A stretch of DNA of 64,000 nt from Ruminococcus sp. (GTDB taxonomy: Bacteria; Bacillota; Clostridia; Oscillospirales; Ruminococcaceae): the NCBI GenBank assembly GCA_018376535.1, contig JAHABC010000002.1, positions 62,001 through 126,000 of the forward strand. Reading direction: 5' to 3'. The notes under the pieces were generated by a model, which ran no database searches, was not told the origin of the DNA, and was given only the letters and a program-made list of their open reading frames with translations. A program made the translations under genes and the position numbers. Positions 17,891-25,295 of the stretch are shown here, piece by piece. Within the stretch, counting starts at the first letter, position 1. Every line of letters starts with the position of its first letter.

Positions 17891-18592
17891 ATGATAAAAA
17901 TAAAGACAGAAGATTTAGTTGCGAATGTCGAGAAAAAAATCGAGTTTACTGGAGGTTTGCACTTAAAAATAAAAAATCTTGGCGAGGATACTGTATACAT
18001 ATCACAACATAGTAGCATCGTTGCAGGTGCTGACGGCGTTAAGAGTATCCAAGCACAGACTACCGACATAGTAACCGATGTGGCTAAATACTCAATTGTG
18101 AATACTGTTGGCGACTATCGTGGAACTATTTACGCATTAGCCACTAAGGATTGTCAAATTGAACTTGAAGCTACTAATAATCCAAATTTTAGCTTAAAAT
18201 CGAAAGGAGGTGGTTCTGGTTCAAATGACAAGGTTTCAAACTTCATTGCAAATAGTGACTATACTATGCTATTAGATAACTATATATCTCAGTATCTTGG
18301 AGATTACAAAGAAACGCTTGGAATAGTCACTCAGCCTCTTGACGTAGTATTATCAAGCAAGGTAACAAGAGTAAAAGTTAAAATAGTAGCAAGTGGCGAA
18401 GATTTAAAGTATCAGTGGTCGGTTCGAGAAAATGAAAATAGCATATGGCTAATAATTGGAGCGACTACTAGAACAGATACTATGACAATAGAAAAAGGGA
18501 GTTATTCACAATTCGAGTGTGTTGTGACTGATAAATATAATAATAAAGTAACCAGTGACATATGCACTGTTACAGTTTTGGAGGAAGAATAA
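17891..18592 (+). CDS. Phage structural protein with C-terminal Ig-like domain
   Basis: A 233-residue protein. Residues 1-100 are beta-rich (KKIEFTGGLHLKIKNLGEDTVYISQHSSIV, read as two strands). A GGGSGSN linker near residue 110 separates them from a C-terminal Ig-like domain (LKYQWSV, YSQFECVVTD, SDICTVTVLEEE). Ig-like domains decorate many tail proteins and bind weakly to cell surfaces. The stop overlaps the next start. The specific role is unknown. Confidence 0.6.
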   Translation: MIKIKTEDLVANVEKKIEFTGGLHLKIKNLGEDTVYISQHSSIVAGADGVKSIQAQTTDIVTDVAKYSIVNTVGDYRGTIYALATKDCQIELEATNNPNFSLKSKGGGSGSNDKVSNFIANSDYTMLLDNYISQYLGDYKETLGIVTQPLDVVLSSKVTRVKVKIVASGEDLKYQWSVRENENSIWLIIGATTRTDTMTIEKGSYSQFECVVTDKYNNKVTSDICTVTVLEEE

Positions 18593-19296
18593 TGAAAAAT
18601 GGAAGTTTCGCAGTAAGTTCAGTTGGTACTTTAACTGATTTCTTTGCGTTAGTAATAGAAAAGATACAAGAATACACTGACTTTACATTAACAGAAAGCA
18701 CTGAACTATCAGCAATTTTTGATACTCATATAGATGATTTAATGTTGAAAATTACAGATAATACTATTTTAAGTACTTCTAGTACTAATGCTTCAAATGC
18801 ACTAAAATTTACTTTTCTTAGAAATAACGTATCTATAGCAAGTTATACTGTTGCATATTCTGTTAATTCTTATACAATAAATCAAAGTGACACTAGAACT
18901 ATAAACATTGTAGTACATTGCACAAATGATGCAAATGTGTATAGTATTAATCCATATTCAACAGCTATAGCAGATTTAAGTTTTATTATTTGCAAAGTTA
19001 ATCCTAAGAAAATATTAGATAACGAGTTAAAGTCAGGTTGCTTAATATATGGAAATTATTATCCAAGCGATTCTAACTCATATCGCTCTTTAAAAAGAGA
19101 TATTACATCATCAGCAAATGGCATTGTTATGATGAATTTTTGTATAACATATTCGTCCTCATCAAGTTCAAATTATGATATGTATGTTCCATATATGTAT
19201 ACTTGTTCTTCTGTAACTGCAAATAGATATTATCTTATTAATAATAAGAAGTACTTTGCTTTAACTTCAAATCTCTTGATTTTAGAGCAAGAATAG
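18592..19296 (+). CDS. Phage protein of unknown function, tail-tip region
   Basis: About 234 residues, starting at the ATG at 18592 that overlaps the previous stop (TAATG) behind GGAGGAAG. It is rich in Ser, Thr and Asn with a low-complexity SSSSSSNYD segment and looks beta-rich. No catalytic motif or membrane segment is visible. By position it could be an adsorption accessory or minor tail protein. Confidence 0.55.
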   Translation: MKNGSFAVSSVGTLTDFFALVIEKIQEYTDFTLTESTELSAIFDTHIDDLMLKITDNTILSTSSTNASNALKFTFLRNNVSIASYTVAYSVNSYTINQSDTRTINIVVHCTNDANVYSINPYSTAIADLSFIICKVNPKKILDNELKSGCLIYGNYYPSDSNSYRSLKRDITSSANGIVMMNFCITYSSSSSSNYDMYVPYMYTCSSVTANRYYLINNKKYFALTSNLLILEQE

Positions 19297-19305
19297 GAGT
19301 GAAAT

Positions 19306-19734
19306 ATGGAAAATTTTAAAAGCTTTATTTCAAGCGTATTTAGTGTATACTCACTTAATTGGTCTAGTGTTTGGGCAATTGTATGTGGAGTATGTGCGTT
19401 TATATTTGGAAAATTAAATGGTTTACTTATAGCTTTAATAATTTTTATGACAATAGATTTTATTACTGGATTGATTTCAGCAAGTATAAATCATGAATTA
19501 AAAAGCAAAAAATCATGGGTTGGAATAGCTAGAAAAGGTGTCATTTTAATGATTGTAGCAATAGGAAATATGCTTGATGTGCATATTTTAGGCAATGGTT
19601 CTACGGTTAGAACTATGATTATTGGCTTTTATCTTGCAAATGAAGGAATTTCAATCTTAGAAAATGCAGGAAAAATAGGTATTCCTTTGCCCGAAAAATT
19701 AAGAAAAATTTTAGAAGAACTAAATAAAGATTAG
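19306..19734 (+). CDS. Holin (phage holin family 4-like)
   Basis: A 142-residue membrane protein with hydrophobic segments at about 20-60 (AIVCGVCAFIFGKLNGLLIALIIF, written here in parts) and 85-100, followed by a charged C-terminus KLRKILEELNKD. The pattern DFITGLISASINHELKSKKSWVGIARKG is characteristic of the toxin-secretion/phage-lysis holin family. It forms membrane lesions at the end of the lytic cycle and lets the endolysin reach the wall. It lies two genes upstream of the endolysin. Confidence 0.9.
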   Translation: MENFKSFISSVFSVYSLNWSSVWAIVCGVCAFIFGKLNGLLIALIIFMTIDFITGLISASINHELKSKKSWVGIARKGVILMIVAIGNMLDVHILGNGSTVRTMIIGFYLANEGISILENAGKIGIPLPEKLRKILEELNKD

Positions 19735-19750
19735 AAAGGATTCGAATTTT

Positions 19751-19903
19751 ATGGAAAATAATAAAGAGATTATTCAAAAAAACATAGAACAGATTAAAAC
19801 AAAAAATGACAAAAAAATTGAAATCAAGAAAGAAACTGAAAAAGAATCATTAAGGAAAGCATTGATATTTCCGATGTTCGTAAGTTTCTATAACTACAAT
19901 TAG
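19751..19903 (+). CDS. Small charged phage protein (50 aa) in the lysis block
   Basis: A short gene with its own AAAGGA site and ATG at 19751. The first 35 residues are almost all Lys, Glu, Ile and Asn and should form one helix; the end is aromatic (ALIFPMFVSFYNYN). It is placed between holin and endolysin, so it could be a lysis accessory such as an antiholin or spanin-like peptide, but there is no signal peptide. Function unknown. Confidence 0.55.
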   Translation: MENNKEIIQKNIEQIKTKNDKKIEIKKETEKESLRKALIFPMFVSFYNYN

Positions 19904-19918
19904 AAAGGATTTGATAAT

Positions 19919-20689
19919 ATGGATATAAAATACAAACTAATCGATGTATCAAAACACAATGGCGATATTGATTTCGCTAAGGTTAAAGCTCAAGGTATTC
20001 AAGGAGTAATTATCCGAGCAGGTTATGGAGTATCTACTGTGGATAGTTGTTTTCATGCTAATATCAAGAATGCTCTTAAAAATGGTTTACACATCGGTAT
20101 TTACTGGTTCGGATACGCTTATACGGTAGCTCAAGCAAAGCAAGAGGCTAAGTATTGCTTATCAGTGATTAATGCCTACAAGGGAAAGTTAGATTTACCA
20201 ATCTTTTACGACTGGGAATATGATAGTTTCAACTATGCTAAAAAACAAGGAGTAACAGTATCTAAGCAGTTATGCTCCGATATGACTAAAGCATTCTGCG
20301 AAACGCTAGAGGCTGACGGTTGGTATAGTGGTTTCTACGCTAACATAGATTATCTTAATAACTTCTATAATCAAGCCACTAAGGATAGATTTACCTGTTG
20401 GGTTGCCCAATGGTCTACAAAGTGTACATATTCTGGACAGTATGGCATCTGGCAATACGGTGCAGAAACTAACAAGATTGATAACAAAAAGGTTGATGGT
20501 GTTCCATCGGCGACGGTAGATAAAAACTACTGCTATACAGATTATCCTAGCATTATAAAAAAGTATGGCTTAAATGGATATTCTAAGGCATCTAACGTTG
20601 ATACATCTAAATATCACTATGATGTAAACAATGATGGTAAAGTAGATAGCAAAGACCTACAAGCTCTACAAGAGTATCTTAATAAGTAA
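19919..20689 (+). CDS. GH25 endolysin with C-terminal dockerin-like repeat
   Basis: A 256-residue muramidase. Residues 5-210 are a GH25 domain with the family acidic residues in LIDVSKHNGDIDF and IFYDWEYD (Asp98, Glu100). It hydrolyses peptidoglycan and releases phage after the holin acts. Residues ~234-256 read YDVNNDGKVDSKDLQALQEY, one complete calcium-binding dockerin loop-helix unit, closely similar to the dockerin of the host gene at 44418-46208. Only one of the usual two repeats is present, so cohesin binding is uncertain. The gene is closed by a terminator. Confidence 0.93.
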   Translation: MDIKYKLIDVSKHNGDIDFAKVKAQGIQGVIIRAGYGVSTVDSCFHANIKNALKNGLHIGIYWFGYAYTVAQAKQEAKYCLSVINAYKGKLDLPIFYDWEYDSFNYAKKQGVTVSKQLCSDMTKAFCETLEADGWYSGFYANIDYLNNFYNQATKDRFTCWVAQWSTKCTYSGQYGIWQYGAETNKIDNKKVDGVPSATVDKNYCYTDYPSIIKKYGLNGYSKASNVDTSKYHYDVNNDGKVDSKDLQALQEYLNK

Positions 20690-20692
20690 ACG

Positions 20693-20727
20693 AATCCTCT
20701 CAGTACTTAGGTATTGGGAGGATTTTT
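20693..20727 (+). terminator. Rho-independent terminator after the endolysin
   Basis: AATCCTCTCAGTAC and GTATTGGGAGGATT pair over 14 positions with G-T wobbles around a TTAG loop, followed by a T run. It ends the late phage transcript. Confidence 0.85.
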
Positions 20728-20770
20728 AATGAATTATTGCTCTCTTATTGCACTCAAAAGGAATTGATAC

Positions 20771-20813
20771 AAAATAAAAAACTCTTGTAGAACACATATC
20801 TACAAGAGTTTTG
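20771..20813 (-). terminator. Terminator of the tRNA-Thr transcript
   Basis: On the minus strand AACTCTTGTAG and CTACAAGAGTT form an 11-bp stem followed by TTTTTTATTTT. It lies just past the tRNA 3' end. Confidence 0.85.
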
Positions 20814-20817
20814 CTAA

Positions 20818-20889
20818 GCTGTCTATCGGATTCGAACCGACGACCTCTTCCTTACCAAGGAAGTGCTCTGCCTACTGAGCTAAGACAGC
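20818..20889 (-). tRNA. tRNA-Thr (anticodon GGT)
   Basis: A complete cloverleaf on the minus strand: acceptor stem GCTGTCT/AGACAGC, D arm with AGCTCAGTAGGCAGAGC, anticodon stem CTTCC/GGAAG around a loop with GGT, and T arm with GGTTCGAATCC. The CCA end is not encoded. The 3' end faces the prophage, so this gene is the likely attachment site, and the tRNA remains intact. Confidence 0.96.
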
Positions 20890-20943
20890 AACATTATAAT
20901 TAATAGTTAATAAATAGTATATAACAATTATTATCACTTACTT

Positions 20944-20972
20944 ATGATATCATATAATTCAGGAAAAGTCAA
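20944..20972 (-). promoter_or_regulatory. Promoter for tRNA-Thr
   Basis: On the minus strand TTGACT, a 17-base spacer and TATCAT lie about 55 bases upstream of the tRNA gene. Confidence 0.6.
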
Positions 20973-21017
20973 TAGCAGATTTAAATTTTTTTTACTTTTT
21001 TATGATTTATAAAACTC

Positions 21018-21046
21018 TTGACAAAAACTCTAGTTTGATATATACT
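21018..21046 (+). promoter_or_regulatory. Promoter of the NUDIX/winged-helix gene
   Basis: TTGACA, a 17-base spacer and TATACT, about 50 bases before the start codon. Confidence 0.8.
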
Positions 21047-21098
21047 AGTTCTAAAAGCCTATACACTATAAAAAATTTCACAAGAAAGGTGTATTCTT

Positions 21099-21962
21099 AT
21101 GACTGAAAATGAATTTCTAAAAAGTTATGATATGTCTAAATATGAAAGACCATCTGTTGCAGTAGATATGGTCGTTTTTACTATAAAAGACTTTCAAGAA
21201 GATAACTACAGAAAGTTACCTCAAAAAAAGCTAAGCGTTCTTATGATTAAAAGGGGAAACTATCCTTTTAAAGATAGATGGGCTTTGGCTGGTGGTTTCG
21301 TTATGAAAGGCGAAAGCACTGAGCAATCGGCTAAACGTGAACTATTTGAGGAAACTGGCGTTGAAAATATCTATCTTGAACAGTTATACACATTCTCCGA
21401 GCCACAACGTGACCCTCGTGGTTGGATTATGAGTTGTTCTTATATGGCTCTAGTAGATTCCCAAAAGCTAAACGCTCATGCTGGTGATGATGCTAAAGAA
21501 GTCAACTGGTTCAATGTGGATTACGATTTGGAACATGAAGTTGAAAGTGTATCTAATGGCGTTAAAACTGTTGAACGTTATTACACTTTAACTTTGCAAT
21601 CTAATGATGGCATTATCTTAAAATCCAAGGTATGTTATAAGACTCATATTACTATAAGCGGTTCTTGGTCGGAGTTCGTTGAACTGGATAGCGACTTGGC
21701 TTTCGACCATGCTAAAATAATATCCTATGCCATTGAAAGACTTCGTAACAAACTGGAATATACTACTATAGCATTTAATCTATTGCCAAGCACCTTTACT
21801 TTTACCGATTTGCAAATGGTTCATGAAACTATATTGGGTAAAAAATTGCTATCTGCTAACTTTAGACGCAAAATGAAAAAGTATGTTACATCTGCTGATG
21901 AAGTATCTTCGCAGACTGCTGGGCATAGACCTGCTAAACTTATGAAAAGAAACTTTATATAA
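21099..21962 (+). CDS. NUDIX-domain protein with C-terminal winged-helix (NrtR-like)
   Basis: A 287-residue protein. Residues ~20-150 are a NUDIX domain with an intact box: GGFVMKGESTEQSAKREL followed by FEETGV, so it should bind or hydrolyse an ADP-ribose-type substrate. The C-terminal part (LPSTFTFTDLQMVHETILGK and NFRRKMKKYV) matches the winged-helix domain of NrtR/ADP-ribose-sensing regulators. It may therefore be an NAD-metabolism regulator or an ADP-ribose pyrophosphatase. The intact catalytic glutamates argue that hydrolysis is possible. It stands alone behind a strong promoter, so no target operon is evident in the window. Confidence 0.82.
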   Translation: MTENEFLKSYDMSKYERPSVAVDMVVFTIKDFQEDNYRKLPQKKLSVLMIKRGNYPFKDRWALAGGFVMKGESTEQSAKRELFEETGVENIYLEQLYTFSEPQRDPRGWIMSCSYMALVDSQKLNAHAGDDAKEVNWFNVDYDLEHEVESVSNGVKTVERYYTLTLQSNDGIILKSKVCYKTHITISGSWSEFVELDSDLAFDHAKIISYAIERLRNKLEYTTIAFNLLPSTFTFTDLQMVHETILGKKLLSANFRRKMKKYVTSADEVSSQTAGHRPAKLMKRNFI

Positions 21963-22039
21963 GGTTTGATTTAAAAATCTTTATGAAACGGCTCTTTTGG
22001 ATTTATATTAAAAATATCTAAAAAAATTTAAAAAACCTA

Positions 22040-22119
22040 TTGACATTTGTTCAAAAGTGTGATACCATATAAGCATAGTAAGGAATACAAAAGTCATTCG
22101 GTAAAAGATTTTTGTATTC
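22040..22119 (+). promoter_or_regulatory. Promoter and structured leader of unknown type
   Basis: TTGACA (22040-22045), a 17-base spacer and TACCAT (22063-22068) form a promoter. The transcript would start with a perfect 10-bp hairpin, arms 22083-22092 and 22110-22119. The loop and the bases just after the stem carry similar words, ATTCGGTAAAAGATTTT and ATTCGGTGAAAGGATTTA. A ribosome binding site at about 22123-22130 precedes a six-codon frame at 22141. It resembles an attenuator or small RNA, but I recognise no known family. Confidence 0.5.
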
Positions 22120-22263
22120 GGTGAAAGGATTTAGATACCAATGGGAAGTAATTTTAGTTAATATCTTAATAATTAAAATGTTTAATTTTGTTTGAAAGCA
22201 GAGTGAATCCAATGGAAAGCTTTAGTTTGAATTTAATGTTTAAAATTTAATATATTTTTTTAA

Positions 22264-22476
22264 TTGTTATGTTTGGACATCACTGTAGTGATGCTATCTG
22301 TAAGTTTAGTACTTCAGATTTTTATAATGCTTATAAATCCATATTTTTTAATTGCAATATGGTTACATTCATCATTAAGTAATAAAAGTAGAAAAGTTTA
22401 TTTTATATTTATATATGTAGCAGATGGCTTTGTTGACTATCTGCTACTATTATTTTATTTATTAGAAAATCCTTGA
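22264..22476 (+). CDS. Possible small hydrophobic membrane protein
   Basis: A frame of 70 codons from TTG 22264, or 61 from ATG 22291. The product would have two hydrophobic segments (VSLVLQIFIMLINPYFLIAIW in two parts, then VDYLLLLFYLL), so it could sit in the membrane. No good ribosome binding site precedes either start, which lowers confidence. It lies inside the transcript that starts near 22075 and ends at the terminator at 22468. A non-coding transcript is an alternative. Confidence 0.35.
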   Translation: MLCLDITVVMLSVSLVLQIFIMLINPYFLIAIWLHSSLSNKSRKVYFIFIYVADGFVDYLLLLFYLLENP

Positions 22477-22502
22477 AGTTTTTAAACCTCAAGGATTTTT
22501 TA
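22468..22502. terminator. Bidirectional terminator
   Basis: AAAATCCTTGA and TCAAGGATTTTT form a stem flanked by A and T runs, so it can end both the rightward transcript and the leftward diguanylate cyclase gene's neighbour transcript. Confidence 0.8.
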
Positions 22503-22503
22503 T

Positions 22504-24417
22504 TTATACCGATTGTCCACGCATCTTACGACGCTGTTTTTTAAGTTCATACATTTTAGAATCTGCTATGCTTATAATTCTGGATATAGGAATGTTCTCA
22601 TCTGCCGTAGTTATGTGATATCCCATACTAGCACCAACTTTATAAGGCTTATCGGATTTGCTATTGTAGAATTTCAATTTCTCTTCGATATTTTTACAAA
22701 GAACTTTAACGTCATCGAGAGAGTAGTCGGACGCAAATACTAAGAACTCATCACCACCGAACCTAGCACAAATTTCACCATTGGAACAACATTGTCTTAT
22801 AGCGTTAGCCACCTTTATGATAGCGTTATCGCCCTCATGATGCCCAAACTTATCGTTGATATACTTAAGACCATCTAAGTCGATAAACAGTACCATAATA
22901 TCCGACTTTCTTTCACAAGCCTTGCGATATATCTCTCCACCGAACCTAGAAAAACCGTTTCTATTGTATATTTTAGATAGGTTATCTATTACATATAGTC
23001 TATCAAGTTGGTCTACCATGTTTTTTAGACTAATCTTGTTTATGATGTTTTCTATACAGGTACTAAGATTTACTATCCATGAATGGTACACTGGACTTTG
23101 TAACGGATAGTTACTATTTCCAACTATACAATATCCAAGGCATTTTTCGTGAAAGTGTATTGGCGAATAGTAGTATACGTTGCCACCATCGGATATATTA
23201 AAGTTAGGTGACATATCTTTGGAGGAAAAATTAAATGCAGTGGTATTGAAAGAGCCGTCCTTATATGATAGCATACATAACATATCGTCGGTATAGCCAT
23301 AGGTGATACTATTATCTATAAAACCTCTTTCAGCATCGTAACTAGAACGCCAGTTCTCACATAAGCACAAATAGAACTCTGAACATTCTATACTTTTAAC
23401 GTAATAAGATACCTTTTCTAAAACTTCCTCCATAGATGAGGTTTCAGCTAAATCACAAGCCATTAAGTTCATGTTAATAACTCCTGAACGATATTGCGAT
23501 AACTTATTATAACTTTTAATTCTAAATTCGTTGATGTGTTCCAGTTTGTGCATACTGCAACCACAACTTTGAGTAAATATAACGTTGGTCTTTAAAGTTT
23601 CGCAAGGCTCTTGTGGAGTTCTTTGCAGATGCTTATTAATCTTTTCACAAGCAAGTTGACCTATCTCATACAGTGGACGCTCTACAGTGGATATCTCTGG
23701 ATAGTAGTTTCTAGCGTCATAAATTCTATCAAATCCTGATACGCAAACGTCTATAGGAACGTTCAGCCCATGCGATTGCAAAGTCTTTATACTTGCTAGA
23801 GCCATTACATCGTTGGCACACACTATAGCTTGAGGCATCTCAATGTTAGAGTTTAAAAAGTGTTCTATAGCGTTTACGCCGTCATCGTATCTAAAGCTAC
23901 CGTGATATATACGCTCATTCTGTACTGGAATGTTATGTTCCATAAGAACTTTTTTGTAAGCATCTAACCTAATTTGACTATCGCAATTGTTGTCCATACC
24001 TGATATATAGTTTATTCTAGTAAAGTTATGATGCTCTATAAAATGTGATACCATTTTATACATAGCTTCAAAGTTATCAATGCCAATGTTGTATGTATCT
24101 AGTAGGGGATTGTCTATGCTTACCGTACACACGTTAGAATCTTTTGCACTTTGGATAATCTTGTTTTTAACCTCCTCAGAAGTTATAGTATTAGTTAGTA
24201 GTATAATGCCATCAAACGTAGTATAGTTTATTAGATTGTATATGTTGTATTCGCCAACGTCTTGCTTGATACTTTTAAAGTTTCCACCAAATGCGTTGAA
24301 TATAGATACATTGAAATCGTTTATTTTAGCGTAATCGGTTATGCCACAAAGTATCTTATTTTGATATTCTTCATCTATACAAGATACTATTACTGCTATA
24401 TTGTATATTCTTTTCAA
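22504..24417 (-). CDS. Diguanylate cyclase with LacI-type ligand-sensing domain
   Basis: A 637-residue soluble protein with two parts. Residues ~1-280 are a LacI/periplasmic-binding-protein fold (IAVIVSCIDEEYQNKILCGI, DGIILLTNT, AIVCANDVMALASIKTLQ, VSGFDRI) but without the N-terminal HTH of LacI repressors. After a linker with cysteines near 285-290, the C-terminal ~170 residues are a GGDEF domain with an intact ARFGGDEFLVF site at 554. The RxxD inhibitory site is absent. It probably makes c-di-GMP in response to a cytoplasmic small molecule such as a sugar. It starts at TTG behind GGGGTG. Confidence 0.88.
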   Translation of the reverse strand: MKRIYNIAVIVSCIDEEYQNKILCGITDYAKINDFNVSIFNAFGGNFKSIKQDVGEYNIYNLINYTTFDGIILLTNTITSEEVKNKIIQSAKDSNVCTVSIDNPLLDTYNIGIDNFEAMYKMVSHFIEHHNFTRINYISGMDNNCDSQIRLDAYKKVLMEHNIPVQNERIYHGSFRYDDGVNAIEHFLNSNIEMPQAIVCANDVMALASIKTLQSHGLNVPIDVCVSGFDRIYDARNYYPEISTVERPLYEIGQLACEKINKHLQRTPQEPCETLKTNVIFTQSCGCSMHKLEHINEFRIKSYNKLSQYRSGVINMNLMACDLAETSSMEEVLEKVSYYVKSIECSEFYLCLCENWRSSYDAERGFIDNSITYGYTDDMLCMLSYKDGSFNTTAFNFSSKDMSPNFNISDGGNVYYYSPIHFHEKCLGYCIVGNSNYPLQSPVYHSWIVNLSTCIENIINKISLKNMVDQLDRLYVIDNLSKIYNRNGFSRFGGEIYRKACERKSDIMVLFIDLDGLKYINDKFGHHEGDNAIIKVANAIRQCCSNGEICARFGGDEFLVFASDYSLDDVKVLCKNIEEKLKFYNSKSDKPYKVGASMGYHITTADENIPISRIISIADSKMYELKKQRRKMRGQSV

Positions 24418-24493
24418 TATTACACCCCGTTTAAAATTAAATATAGATTACTTTTTTTTTGAAAAAATATTTAATTACATATCAATTGTAACT

Positions 24494-24522
24494 ATTATAT
24501 CATACTTTAGAGTGCTTTTCAA
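24494..24522 (-). promoter_or_regulatory. Promoter of the LacI-GGDEF gene
   Basis: Minus strand: TTGAAA, 17 bases, TATAAT, about 75 bases upstream of the start. Confidence 0.75.
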
Positions 24523-24630
24523 CAGTTTGTTACAAAAAAAATCAGCGAAATTTTATATTTTCACCATTTTGAAAATTTTTTGTGAATATGAGGTTAATAT
24601 TCCAATAGGTGAAAAATATCTAAAAAACTC

Positions 24631-24659
24631 TTGACAAAGTGTATATTATTAGCTATAAT
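24631..24659 (+). promoter_or_regulatory. Consensus promoter of the zinc-ribbon gene
   Basis: TTGACA, 17 bases and TATAAT: both boxes match the consensus exactly. Confidence 0.85.
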
Positions 24660-24728
24660 AGAAAGTATAGAAACTATTATGTTTCTATTTGGATAATTGT
24701 TTATATTATTTTTTGGGAGGTATTCGCA

Positions 24729-25130
24729 ATGAGCGTTATGGACGTTTTCAGTTCGGCAAGTAAGGGTGCTAGTGATAAGGCTAAAAATATGTCTGAATTG
24801 AGTAATCTTAAAAAGAAGATTATGTACGAAGAAGAAAGAATTATGGAAATATTTACTGATATTGGCAAGAAATATTATCTTAATCCTAATGAAGACCCCG
24901 CTGAATTTAAAAAACTTTGCGATGATATTAACATTAGACGCAGAAGAATAAAAAAAATGAAGTTCGATTTTAATAATATCAAGGGTTGCAAAATTTGTCC
25001 TAAATGTGGTGCCGAAGTTAGTGCAAAGTTCCAATTTTGTGGTAGTTGTGGTGCTAGTATTCCTGACCCTAACTTAGATGATGATGATACTTCAGATATC
25101 ACTTTAAGCTATACATACCAAATAGATTAG
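24729..25130 (+). CDS. Zinc-ribbon protein with helical N-terminus
   Basis: About 133 residues; the ATG at 24729 follows GGGAGG. Residues ~20-90 are helical and highly charged (EEERIMEIFTDIGKKYYL and later NIRRRRIKKMKFDF). The C-terminal third is a zinc ribbon with two Cys pairs (CPKCGAEV and FCGSCGAS), then an acidic tail. Such small zinc-ribbon proteins are common in Clostridia and their role is unknown. It has its own promoter and terminator. Confidence 0.8.
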   Translation: MSVMDVFSSASKGASDKAKNMSELSNLKKKIMYEEERIMEIFTDIGKKYYLNPNEDPAEFKKLCDDINIRRRRIKKMKFDFNNIKGCKICPKCGAEVSAKFQFCGSCGASIPDPNLDDDDTSDITLSYTYQID

Positions 25131-25156
25131 TCTTATTACGCATATGTCGTTAGTAT

Positions 25157-25196
25157 AAGGAACGTTCATTATTCTATGTACGTTCCTTATTATTTT
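25157..25196 (+). terminator. Terminator after the zinc-ribbon gene
   Basis: AAGGAACGT and ACGTTCCTT form a 9-bp stem with a 14-base loop, followed by a T-rich stretch. Confidence 0.7.
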
Positions 25197-25218
25197 ACTG
25201 TTAAATTAAAAAAATCAC

Positions 25219-25247
25219 TTGTATGCTATATAAAAAAATGGTATAAT
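25219..25247 (+). promoter_or_regulatory. Promoter of the PPase-like/NUDIX-nth operon
   Basis: TTGTAT, a 17-base spacer and TATAAT, about 50 bases before the gene. Confidence 0.75.
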
Positions 25248-25295
25248 GTAATTAATATTATGTGTCTATATTGCACGAAAGAGAGGTCTTATTGT

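Larger units (their letters stand above)
1..20817 (+). mobile_element. Prophage, right part (siphovirus-like, HK97-type head)
   Basis: All genes here point the same way and follow the standard order of a temperate siphovirus: replication remnant, HNH, small and large terminase, portal, protease, capsid, connectors, tail tube, chaperones, tape measure, tail tip, holin, endolysin. Host-type genes start after the tRNA-Thr gene at 20818-20889, whose 3' end faces the prophage, so the right boundary is placed there. The left end, including any repressor and the matching att copy, is outside the window. No structural gene looks broken, so the module could be functional. The exact boundary is an inference. 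Confidence 0.9.

Noticed and set aside
20890..20935. A third copy of the AT-rich repeat element near tRNA-Thr
   Set aside because: It shares only general AT-rich words and lacks the CCATAGATAC core, so chance similarity is more likely.
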